From: Adiantum capillus-veneris | Taxonomy: Eukaryota > Streptophyta > Polypodiopsida > Polypodiales > Pteridaceae | NCBI GenBank assembly: GCA_014529385.2 | Contig: CM043969.1 | Span: 67,733,676-67,797,675, forward strand | Reading direction: 5' to 3' | Length of the DNA: 64,000 nucleotides | Shown: positions 11,701 to 20,300 of the stretch, in pieces | Position numbering within the stretch: the first letter of the stretch is position 1 | How the letters are laid out: each line of letters starts with the position of its first letter | Position numbers and translations under genes: made by a program | The notes under the pieces: generated by a model | What the model was told of the DNA's origin: nothing | The model's database searches: none | Seen by the model: the letters and a program-made list of their open reading frames with translations, nothing else

Positions 11701-13856
11701 GGAATAGACTCCCCTTTAAGCTTTACATCCAGAATGTGAGTCTTTCCCCTGCTCTGTACAGTGATCTTTTTGTTGTAGGCATCCATGATTCCCTGTACAC
11801 GAAATAACCAAGGAATACCTAACAACACATCACATCCGTCCAGTGGCATGATGTAAAATTCTTCAGCATCTACATAGGACTGGATATGTAGACGCAACTT
11901 TCCAATGATGGGTGTCACAGCCTCTGTATGGCCAGGACATGCCAAACCTGCCTCTGCTGTATACCCCATCTCTTCAGGTCTGATTCCCAACTTTGAAGCC
12001 AATTCTGGGGAAATGAAGTTGGCTTTGGCACCTGGATCAAAGAAGATAAGCACTGTTTGATCCCTAACCTTTCCCCATGCTCTGCAAAGCTCACTTGCAT
12101 CTGAATTTGGCTTGTCGCCCACCATATCTGGCACTAGACCAGCCATGGGCTTCTTTCCTTTCCTGTCCTCCTTGTCTTCAGAATCAGCTGGCCTTTTCTT
12201 TGTAGGACAATTGTAAGCAATGTGGCCAGGCTGCTCACATATAAAGCATTTGTTCTCTGTCCTCAGGACCTTCTTTTGCTCTTCTGACTTGCGAGGAAAA
12301 CGTCTTTTCCATTTCTTTGCTGGTCCTTTTTCTGATTCAGCCATAGCTTTGTCTTTCCCTGCGTTGGTTGACTCCTGAGTCCCTTTAGGAGCCTCATTGG
12401 GAACGTGCTTCTTGGCTGAATTTTTCTTGCCTGATCCTGCCTTGACGCCAGTGTTAAATTCACAATCTTCTCCCTTGAGCAAACCATTGCCAGTGTTTGC
12501 TACCTCGATGAGCTGCGTCAAAGTAGTGACTTTGGTCTTTGTGCAGTATTTTCTCAATCCTTTGGGTAGGCCACAACAGTATTTTTCTATCTGTTCTGTC
12601 AATGGCACAAACCTATAGGAAGTTACGGGAAGTAGAGCTTTCCAAAACTTCCGATTGTAATCATCCAGATTTCTGCAAGTGGCAGCATTTAGCTGGTGCC
12701 ATTCTGTCATGACATCTGCTTCAAAGTCATCAGATAACCATGCTGCTGCAAAAATCTGCTTGAAGTAAATCCATGTGGACGGAGCTTGCCCTTGAAGCAA
12801 TAAAGTTGTCCACCATTGTCCCGCATTCCCTGTCAAGAAAGTGGCTGCCTTGCGGACCTTTGAAGCCTCTGTAAAGTTTCCCCCTGCATAGGCCTTGTCA
12901 AACTGTTGGAGGAATGAAAGAGCCTTCTTCCTGTCATCAAACCCTGTAAAGGTCGTGAATGACACTCCTTTGCCACCTTCTTTGTACGGAGTTGGCCTCT
13001 CCAGCGGCGTTAAATTGTCATATGGAAGTGACTGAAACATGGGAACACTATTAGGGTTCATCTGTGTTCCTTGGCCGCTATTAACTTGACCTGGAAATGC
13101 CATATTTGGCTGCTGATTTGTAATTCCAGCCATACCAAAATTTGCTTGTGGCATCCCAAATTGTCCCTGAGTGCTTTGAAACCCTGGTTGCATACCCATG
13201 ACACTGTACATGGGGTTAGGCATCATCGTTTGAGCACCGCCAAACACTGTTCCTGGCGTATAAAACTGATTTCCAGGTGCATGACCAGCCATGCTCTGGA
13301 ATACGGATCCACCTCCAAAATAGCCAGGGTGTACTGAAGGTGGTGGGAAGACCTGTTGCATAGCCTGTAGGTTGCTTCCCTGCCCATTAGAACCAGGTAT
13401 AGGCTGCTGAAAGGTGGCGGGCTGAACTGGTGCAGCTTGAAAGACTGGCATCTCAGCCACCTGTTCTTGCACCTTAGGGATAGGTTGTGGAGACTGCATG
13501 TTCTCCGTCAAGTGTACAGGTGTTTCCATTGACTGTGCGGTATGAATCACCTGTGCTCGAGCCTTAACAGGCTTTTGAATATGATCCAGTGACCCAACTT
13601 GCTGAGACGGAACAGGAGGTTGCAGACAGGCTAAAAACCTTGGGTTCTGCATTACTTGTGTGAACATAGCCACAGCAGTAGCCAATTGGGTCCTGAATAT
13701 ATCATCATCAGTCTGTGGTGGTCTTGAGGACTCACCCACTTCATGTGTCTGTTGACCCTGTGAAGAGGAAACCTCTTCAGTCACATCATCTGGTCTGTCA
13801 GCCATAATTGCAATTCCCTGTGTCTGGTCTATGATCCCCTGTGTCTTCAAGTCCAA
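8742..13856 (-). CDS. Gag-Pol polyprotein of a chromovirus (1704 aa, intact)
   Basis: One uninterrupted frame carries all domains in order. Pro/Gln-rich N-terminus 1-290. Retrotransposon Gag ~300-455. CCHC zinc knuckle 537-550 (CFICEQPGHIAYNC). Protease around D607, with an unusual FFDPG in place of D(S/T)G. RT ~800-1000 with FFDD 947-950. RNase H with D1096, E1131 or E1133, and D1158. Integrase zinc finger H1277/H1284/C1314/C1317. Integrase core D1347, D1408, E1444 (35-residue D-E spacing). C-terminal chromodomain ~1640-1696 ([20 protein letters not shown], then WMEEGEL). Met18 (MADRPDD) could be the true start. The polyprotein makes the capsid, copies RNA in virus-like particles and integrates cDNA; the chromodomain directs chromatin targeting. 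Catalytic residues are complete, but the 5' LTR promoter is truncated. Confidence 0.95.
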   Translation of the reverse strand: MDLKTQGIIDQTQGIAIMADRPDDVTEEVSSSQGQQTHEVGESSRPPQTDDDIFRTQLATAVAMFTQVMQNPRFLACLQPPVPSQQVGSLDHIQKPVKARAQVIHTAQSMETPVHLTENMQSPQPIPKVQEQVAEMPVFQAAPVQPATFQQPIPGSNGQGSNLQAMQQVFPPPSVHPGYFGGGSVFQSMAGHAPGNQFYTPGTVFGGAQTMMPNPMYSVMGMQPGFQSTQGQFGMPQANFGMAGITNQQPNMAFPGQVNSGQGTQMNPNSVPMFQSLPYDNLTPLERPTPYKEGGKGVSFTTFTGFDDRKKALSFLQQFDKAYAGGNFTEASKVRKAATFLTGNAGQWWTTLLLQGQAPSTWIYFKQIFAAAWLSDDFEADVMTEWHQLNAATCRNLDDYNRKFWKALLPVTSYRFVPLTEQIEKYCCGLPKGLRKYCTKTKVTTLTQLIEVANTGNGLLKGEDCEFNTGVKAGSGKKNSAKKHVPNEAPKGTQESTNAGKDKAMAESEKGPAKKWKRRFPRKSEEQKKVLRTENKCFICEQPGHIAYNCPTKKRPADSEDKEDRKGKKPMAGLVPDMVGDKPNSDASELCRAWGKVRDQTVLIFFDPGAKANFISPELASKLGIRPEEMGYTAEAGLACPGHTEAVTPIIGKLRLHIQSYVDAEEFYIMPLDGCDVLLGIPWLFRVQGIMDAYNKKITVQSRGKTHILDVKLKGESIPTVSASVITSVMKKHLSAYLVFAREVSDCDESNLSLLDKERSMFLQQYSDCFSDSLPSQLPPERPEDHAIDLVPGCSPPNKPPYRVSAAQQKEIMGQVQELLEKGLIQPSSSPFCSPVLFVQKKDGSWRMCIDYRALNKNTIKNRFPIPRIDDIMDKLEGAAMFSRIDLKSGYHQIRIRSEDVHKTAFRTTFGLYEFLVMPFGLTNAPATFNRMMDRIFRPHQQFVGTFFDDVIVYSKNEEEHRHHLAIVFKELRSHRLLINAKKSEFFLEEIHFLGHIVSKDGVRMDPAKVEAIKSWPNLKTVHDVRSFLGLCSYYRRFIRNFAEIASPLHALQKKAVTFRWTQKEISAFNLLKEKMTSDPVIVLPDLRKSFVVQCDACGSSIGAVLMQDGRVVAYESRILQGPEMTMQVYEKELLAMIHALLSWKHYLLGADFVVQTDHQTLRYFLTQTKLSEKHMRWENILSMFHFQIVHVEGKKNVVADALSRKPQISVVSIPYHHELDDMREQYANDEDFARVFKQLMDGQRHEHYLLKDGFMMMHGRLCVTKPLRRKVMEESHVPPYAGHRGIDATVKAVETFFYWPTLRRDVDAFVRECLICQKVKFDRQKAPGLLQPLPIPDKPWESIAMDFIFDLPRTQTGNDGIWTIICRFSKQAHFIPVRKKIKPDQMARLFMSNIFKYHGMPQSIISDRDPRMTSLFWKGLFENMGTTLKFSSSFHPQTDGQSEEANSTVVDLLKCYVSEHKGKWEQYLPLVEYAYNNTVHSSTGKAPFEIVEGGKKVPPILHTKDKIFEADKYVQDMDEMYKKVKVALERTQAKQKKAADRHRREVVYSLGDWVLLRFEKARLKKMKGKERLFPKLSMRYYGPFQVCDIISDVAYRLKLPDSWKIHNAFHVSLLRPYVGDVPEDMPAEDQPEVEELDEILVPEQILAHKERKVKGKVARRYLVKFRNYPPMDAKWMEEGELAESPTVLSLYLEAFDLQPTLTP

Positions 13857-13895
13857 AACTGACCAAGGCTCACTTCTATGGGAAAAAGTGATTTA

Positions 13896-13913
13896 ATCCC
13901 GTCGATGGAACCA
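13896..13913 (-). other. E1 primer-binding site (tRNA-Glu type)
   Basis: Minus strand reads TGGTTCCATCGACGGGAT directly after the LTR. It resembles the complement of a plant tRNA-Glu 3' end (..CCCGGCAAYGGAACCA), with mismatches. The E3 copy matches better. Confidence 0.55.
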
Positions 13914-14542
13914 TGAAACCGGCCTGTTCAATCCAAAAAGGGCGGTAGACTTTACTTTAAACCTTGATTTAGCTTTCACCCATTATTAGTCGTCTATTGT
14001 ACCTGTACTTTCAAGACACAACAAAGGGGAGAGGGATACAGGCTGCTAGATTGCACCTGTATGAGTAGACGGACACCAGATTGGCCCCTAACTTAGGCGC
14101 CCCTTTCGGTATTTCTTTATTGTTCAAAAGAGGGAATAAACGCTGTGGTTCCCTACAAGCTGCCCCGCACAAACTCGACTGAATTTCCATTGTTCCAGCC
14201 CGATTTCGGCAGCATAACTGTACTAGAACCCTTCACAGTCAGTATTCCCACGCATTGGCCGACTTTCCCGACGCATACGGGCACTTTGCAAAACCTGGCG
14301 AGAATCTGCAGCACGCTGAATTCTCTGTTTTCAGCCCTGAAATTGCGCCAGATCACCTGTACAGCGGTCCCCTTGCGTCCCCGAACCTCCTGGGGGTATT
14401 AGGGTCCGTTTAGGGCCAAAACCCTAAACCTGCAAAAATACACAGCAGGCTGTAATTTGCTGTTTCGGGCTCCGTTTCGCGTGCCGGTCGCATCCGTAGC
14501 AAGTCCTCGAGCTCCCGCACCTGTAGGGCTACTTGCCCTTTG
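13914..14542 (-). repeat. E1 5' LTR, U3-truncated
   Basis: Matches 6693-7320 with a single inserted T near 14405. At 14541/14542 it switches to array-unit sequence (gtcagtacagcag) at a TTTGG junction. The lost part is the 5' promoter half in transcription orientation. Confidence 0.85.
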
Positions 14543-16172
14543 GTCAGTACAGCAGGGCCAAGGCGACATTAACCCCCCCCCCCCGACAGCATCTCGAGAT
14601 GCCCCTCTGCAATAGGAGGCGAATGCACTCTGTGTAGCAGCCCCCAAGGCTCGCGTAGGGCAGAGCGACGAGTAGTTGATTGAGGTGCCGGAGTTCTGCA
14701 TTTTAAAACGCAAGGCCTTAGCCTTAGCCTTAGTAGTTGATTGAGGTGTCGGAGTTCTGCGTTTTAAAACGCAAGGCCTTAGTCAAGGCCTTAATCCACC
14801 AAACTACCTTTGCAACATTTTTTTTGGTGGATGGGATGGAAACTGCATCAATCTCCTTTTGGGAGATTCATTGCACCAATTTGGCAAGTTTGTAGACTGT
14901 TTTGGGGGACAAACAACCCTCAATCGCCACCGGAAAAATAAAGTGCAAAACAAGTTTAGCATTGGGATCAAAGTCCAAATTGTATGCACATCCTACTATG
15001 ATCTATTTCACTTCAAACATACTTGACACATTTTCAAACCAATAGGCTTTCCTTCCTTTGTGAATGCGATCAGGAGTGAGTGTATTCCACCTATGGACGT
15101 ACGTACAAAATTGAATGATCCCTTTCACTTTGCATTCATGTTGTCCTTAGTCCTATTCTCCTCCAAGGCACCTGCCATGTGGCTTCAAAGGTGGTTTTCC
15201 CCCCTTTTTCAAATCCCTTCAAAGAAGAGAGTGTAAAGGTTCCATTGTTGGCCTAGAGCAATCTTTGCGAGGCCGATTGGCAGAACGGAGGAGAAGGCTC
15301 GGGGAAGAGAGCGGGCACGCAGAAGCGAAAGCTTGGAAGAAGTTTGATGCTCGAGGAGGAGCGACTTGGAGGAGATTTATGAAGCCACTTTGGAGAATAG
15401 AGAGATTGGTCTTGGCGATTCAACTTGGAGATCTTGCGGCCAATTATTGGAGTGCAAGAAGGCGAGAGTTCACTTCCAAGTTTTGCAACTTCAACAAGGC
15501 CTCCCCTTGCTCGAGCGCCTGTCCATCCACCGCTTGGACGAGGCCACCCCCCTCTTGCCGCTTGTGGAACTGCCCACATTTGCCGTTGGCGTTTTAAAAC
15601 GCCAGCATTTTGGTCAGTACAGCAGTGCCAAGGCGACATTAACGCCTACCCCCCCCCCCCCCCCTCCCTGACAGCATCTCGAGATGCCCCTCTGCAATAG
15701 GAGGTGAATGCAGTCTGTGTAGCAGCCCCCAAGGCTCGCGTAGGGCAGAGCGACGAGTAGTTGATTGAGGTGCCGGAGTTCTGCGTTTTAAAACGCAAGG
15801 CCTTAGTCCTATTCTCCTCCAAGGCACCTGCCATGTGGCTTCAAAGGTGGTTTTCCCCCATTTTTCAAATCCCTTCAAAGAAGAGAGTGTAAAGGTTCCA
15901 TTGTTGGCCTAGAGCAATCTTTGCGAGGCCGATTGGCAAAACCGAGGAGAAGGCTCGGGGAAGAGAGCGGGCACGTAGAAGCGAAAGCTTGGAAGAAGTT
16001 TGATGCTCGAGGAGGAGCGACTTGGAGGAGATTTATGAAGCGACTTTGGAGAATAGAGAGATTGGTCTTGGCGATTCAACTTGGAGATCATGCGGCCAAT
16101 TATTGGAGTGCAAGAAGGCGAGAGTTCACTTCCAAGTTTTGCAACTTCAACAAGGCCTCCCCTTGCTCGAGC
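14543..16172 (+). repeat. tandem array of ~655-bp units, right block
   Basis: Continues the 5.2-6.7 kb array. A unit piece (14543-14790) contains a short internal duplication of the agtagttgattgaggtg...acgcaaggcc segment. About 360 bp of unrelated sequence follows (14790-15147), then one full unit with its C tract at 15650-15664, then most of another ending at gctcgagcgcc (16172). Copies are nearly identical to the left block. The + strand frame of the last copy (15921 on) runs through into 16487, but only because the repeat frame happens to be open. Confidence 0.88.
14790..15147. other. ~360-bp insertion inside an array unit
   Basis: Interrupts a unit exactly between gccttag and tcctattctcc. 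It begins and ends with cctta-type bases (gtcaaggcctta... and ...gttgtcctta), which could be a target duplication or template-switch scar. No coding potential and no recognised family. Confidence 0.5.
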
Positions 16173-16748
16173 GCCCGTAAAGACATTGACCAAAGACAAC
16201 CAAAAGCTATGGATAACGGATCGTCAACCATCTATTTAGCGGCCCATGCACCGACAGAGTTCTCAAGGAACCTGGAAATTTGTTTGGCTCGAGTTTGTGA
16301 AGTCAAAAGCAAAGGGAGGAGCTCGCTAGAGGACAGAGGCAAAGGTCAATTGGACAAGGATGGCAGTACCAGTACTCAGTTAGCTGCCTCGGTATTCGAG
16401 AGGTACGACCACAGTCATGAATGTGATTCAACGCTTTGTTTGGCTCGAGAGTTTGAAGCCAAAGGCAAAAGCAAGAACTCAAGATAGACAAGGACAAAGG
16501 CAATCTAGACAGAGATTATGGTAATAAAGATGTGACAAAGGAGATCGACATGGCACTCGTGGCGGTGGCCTCAGTGGCCTGGACGTCAGATTTCTAGTCA
16601 AATGACAGGTGTCACCACTAGCTTCAGCCAGAGAGAGGCTTGTGAGTTGCAGAGAGGGGCAGTCAATGCTCCCTATAATGAATTTGGACCCTTGTGTTGG
16701 AGTTCAAGTTATTGGTGTTTGGATCCGTAGGTCGGAGTTCAATGCACA
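16173..16748 (+). other. Element A internal region with possible Gag-like ORF tail
   Basis: A frame open to 16487 carries a twofold motif: CLARVCEVKSKG at about 16285 and CLAREFEAKGKSK about 150 bp later. This suggests an old internal duplication in a protein-coding segment. I cannot assign it. From 16490 to 16748 no frame is open, and sequence ttgcagagaggg near 16653 recurs just before the right LTR (23815). E2 inserted at 16748/16749. Confidence 0.35.
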
Positions 16749-17306
16749 TGTCACAAAGTGATGACGTGGCTACGGACAACAGAAACCCTAATTTTTGCCA
16801 AAAACCCTAAAATTCCTGAAAACCCTAATTTTTACAAAAAACCCTAATTTCCGGAAATCGCGGAGGCTATTATTATTATTATTATTTTTTTTTTTGGGAA
16901 AATGATGAGCGACGCAAATTTTGCTTTTTCTCTACAATATGAGAAAGAGAGAGAGAATGCTTTTGCTTTCAAGTTTTGACTCTCTGTGAGAGAGAGCAAT
17001 TGCTTTTGATTTGAAGCTTTTGGGGCTCTGCTTTTGGGCATCCCTTGTAACCTTTAAATTAGTGGTGAGGGCCTCACTTCTTAGAGCATCTGGACGCAGA
17101 GTCTGAGAGTGAATCCCGACCCACTCTCTTGTACTTTGAATTGATTAATACAAAAAGAAATACCGAAAGGGGCGCCAGTCTTTAGGGCCAATATCTCTAG
17201 GCACGGAACTCCGCCGGGCCAGTGCAAATCTATTGTGATTTGTGAATTGTTTTGAAGTGGTGCTGTCGCGGTTGATTCTTGACTTGGAGTGTCCAAGTCT
17301 GTTACA
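16749..17306 (+). repeat. E2 5' LTR (558 bp) with telo-box cluster
   Basis: TGTCACAAAG...GTTACA. Four AAACCCTAA/AACCCTAA telo-box-like motifs lie within 16783-16850, followed by ATT repeats (16868-16887). The sequence matches 22919-23474 apart from scattered substitutions and repeat-length changes. Confidence 0.92.
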
Positions 17307-17307
17307 G

Positions 17308-17322
17308 TGGTATCAAAGCACG
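17308..17322 (+). other. E2 primer-binding site (tRNA-iMet type)
   Basis: TGGTATCAAAGCACG one base after the LTR. It matches the plant initiator-Met PBS (TGGTATCAGAGC) with one difference. Confidence 0.75.
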
Positions 17323-17377
17323 ACCGATTTCTCTTCTACGGGAAATCCGATCCCCGAATTTTTTTTCCGTGGCACCT

Positions 17378-20300
17378 ATGGCTTCAGGCAATGATCAGTC
17401 GACTCCCTCTGCATCTGGAGATGCGGGCTGGGATCACAACGAAGATTCAGACAGAGAGTATGGCCCGCCTCGGCCTACTCAAGCGGAGCAAAGAGAGATG
17501 GAGCGTCGTCAATTGATTGGTGATGCAACAAAGATGATGCTCAATTTTGCCAAGGACCCGAAGATGGCAAAATATATGAACCAGACCTCTTTGGAAGAGG
17601 TACAGATGGAGTGGCAAAGAACCACAACACCACTCCTGAAACCCGCTCTCAAGAAACCTTCTGCCTCCAAGAAAATATACGGAGAAGGAACTGGAGAACG
17701 TGGTTGATGCACGGATTGCTCAGCTTTTTGACGCGCAAAAAGCACGGCAAAAAGCAGAAGAAAAGCACTCACTTCCCGGGATATTTGGATCGTCGGTCGA
17801 CATTTGACAAGGCAAAGAAATTGAAGAAGCGCGTCAAGTTTGAAGACCTACCTAGTTCTTCTTCTTCTTCTTCTTCTGACAGTTCTTCTAGCTCTTCAGA
17901 CTCGAGCGAAGAAGACAGGAAAAGCAAAAAGCGAAGCAAGAAACAAAGCTTCGGAAGGGGCAAGAAAAAGGCAAAGAAGGCTACATCTCGCCCAGAGACT
18001 GACAGTTCTACGGAGGACTCGTCTACAGACAGCTCAGATTCCGATGACGGAAAGTTTTATGCGAACAAGAAGAACTTTTACAAAGCTAACCAGTATGACT
18101 TTCTCGAAGATAAAACCAAGAAAGTCCGAGAGTTTAAGGAAGGTGGCCACTCGAACAAGTTTGATACTTTTTCAGGATACTCAGATGCTTTGAAGGCTTT
18201 GTCTTTTATACAGCAGTTTGACATCGCTTTCGCGGGAGGACGCTATTCAGAGCACTCCAAGATTCGGAGAGCTGCCTCTTACTTTAAGAGGAATGCTCGT
18301 ACTTGGTGGTCCACGCTTCTTTTAAACAAGACTGCGCCAGTTAAATGACTGAAATTTAAGAAGCTTTTTATTCTTCTTGGTTGACGCAAGAATATGAACG
18401 AGATATACGAGCTGCTTGGAACCATCTTCGGATGACCAAGAAAGAGACAATCAATGCTTATTTTGAAAGATTCTGGAGCTCTTTTCTACCCGCCTCTTCA
18501 TTCAAGAAGATCTCGTTCAGAGAACAGATTGAGCGGTTTACCTTGGGTCTACCTACAGAGATCCGAGATCACTGCTTGGAACAGAAGTCAGCTTCTATTC
18601 AAGAGTTGATGAGTCATGCGAAGCGGGGCTTTGCCATTCACTGTACTACTCTGACCTACCCCACAGATGAGGCCATGACACAACGAGCCGATCAGACTTC
18701 TGGGATTGAAAGTAGAAAGAAAAAGAGCAACCTAGAGAAAAAGGATGCACGACCCAAGCTTACTCCTGAGGAGAGAGCTCGCTTCATCAGAGAGGGGAAG
18801 TGCTTTGGATGCGGGGAACAGGGACATATCTCCGCGAAGTGCCCTAATAAGGCACAGAAAGAACAGAATGATAAAGACGACGACAGGTCTGAGAGTTCGA
18901 GAGCAGCTGAGGAATGTGGCAGAAAAGGCAGATAGAAAAGCAGAACTGGTACAACATGGCGTGGGACCTGCACCGAATCTAATGAATGAAAGTACAAACT
19001 TTGCCGCTTTTGGGGCAAAGTGAAGGATGAGGAAGCTCTTTTGAAGGAGCCAAGGCCAACTTCTTTTCACTTGGAATTGGCGGCTCGATTTGGAATTATG
19101 CCCGACAGACTGACGCCACAGGCGGAGGTAGTTTGACTGGCACCTGGATGGGATGTTGCCATTACACCGAGCATTGGCAAACTTCGTTTGCAATGACAGG
19201 GGTGTTCAGGGCACGCGAGTGACGTTCTACTCAGGATCCCTTGGCACCACAAGAACTACGCCGTGGTTGACTACCGGGCCGAGAAAGCGACTTTGATAAA
19301 TGAAGGGCTTAGAGATTGTACTTGATGAACTTCAGTTTCTTAATCATTCTTTTGGGAGAGAACTGAACGCTGGATAAAGGTTGAATATGTTTTGACCTGA
19401 TCAAAAGAACGCCAAGATTTTTCTCCACACTCATGTCGATTGCTTTTCAGAGGGCCTGAAGATCAAACCATTGATCTGATACCTGGAAGCACGCCACCGA
19501 ATCGGCCACCTTACCGTGTGAGCCGAGTACAGAATGAAAAGATTATGAACCTAGTGAAAGACCTCTTGGAAAAGGGTCTTGTCCAGCCTAGTACTTCACC
19601 GTATTGCTCTCCAGTGTTGTTGGTTTTTGAAGAAAGACGGATCTTGAAGAATGTGCATCGATTATAGCACTCTCAACGAAATCACCATCAAGAACAGATT
19701 TCCGATTCCTAGGATCGATGATATACTCGACAAGTTACAGGGATCCTCGTGCTTTAGCAGGATTGACTTGAAGAGTGGATATCATCAGATCAGGATAGCG
19801 CTAGGAGATGTCTACAAGACAGCTTTTCGGACGACTTTTGGGTTATTTGAGTTTTTGGTGATGCCTTTTGGCTTAACCAATGCTCCTTCGACATTTAACC
19901 AGATGATGGACAGGATTTTTCGAGATTACAGGCTATTTGTTGGCACTTTCTTTCACGACATCATTGTTTTCTCCAAGAATGAGGCAGAACACAGAGATCA
20001 TCTGCTTCAAGTCTTTCAGGCATTACGAGATCACACGTTAGTGATTAATGCAAAGAAAAGTGTATTTACCTAACAGAGATACACTTTTTGGGACACATTG
20101 TGTCAGCAGCAGGAGTGCAAATGGACCCGGCCAAGATAGAGACTATCTGTGATTGGCCCGATTTGAGGAATGTCCATGAAGTTAGAAGCTTCTTGGGACT
20201 GTGTTCGTACTACAGGCGGTTCATACGAAAGTTTGCAGAGGTTGCTTCCCCTTTGCATACCTTGACACAGAAAGGAGTACCTTTTTCGTGGGGACCCACA

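Larger units (their letters stand above)
6693..14542 (-). mobile_element. E1: Ty3-gypsy chromovirus with intact Gag-Pol
   Basis: Transcribed leftwards. Complete 3' LTR (6693-8168), polypurine tract next to 8169, a single 1704-aa Gag-Pol (8742-13856), a tRNA-Glu-type PBS (13896-13913) and a 5' LTR (13914-14542). The two LTRs differ by one indel over their 628 shared bp, so insertion was recent. The 5' LTR is truncated: it lacks the ~848-bp distal U3 present in the 3' LTR and abuts array sequence instead. No TSD survives. Confidence 0.9.

Noticed and set aside
13856-13914. host start site for a 1704-aa protein
   Set aside because: The product is a chromovirus Gag-Pol bounded by PBS and LTRs.
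15921-16487. 188-aa + strand ORF as a gene
   Set aside because: Its first two thirds are array unit sequence open by chance. Only the tail (from 16173) is unique and it is unassigned.
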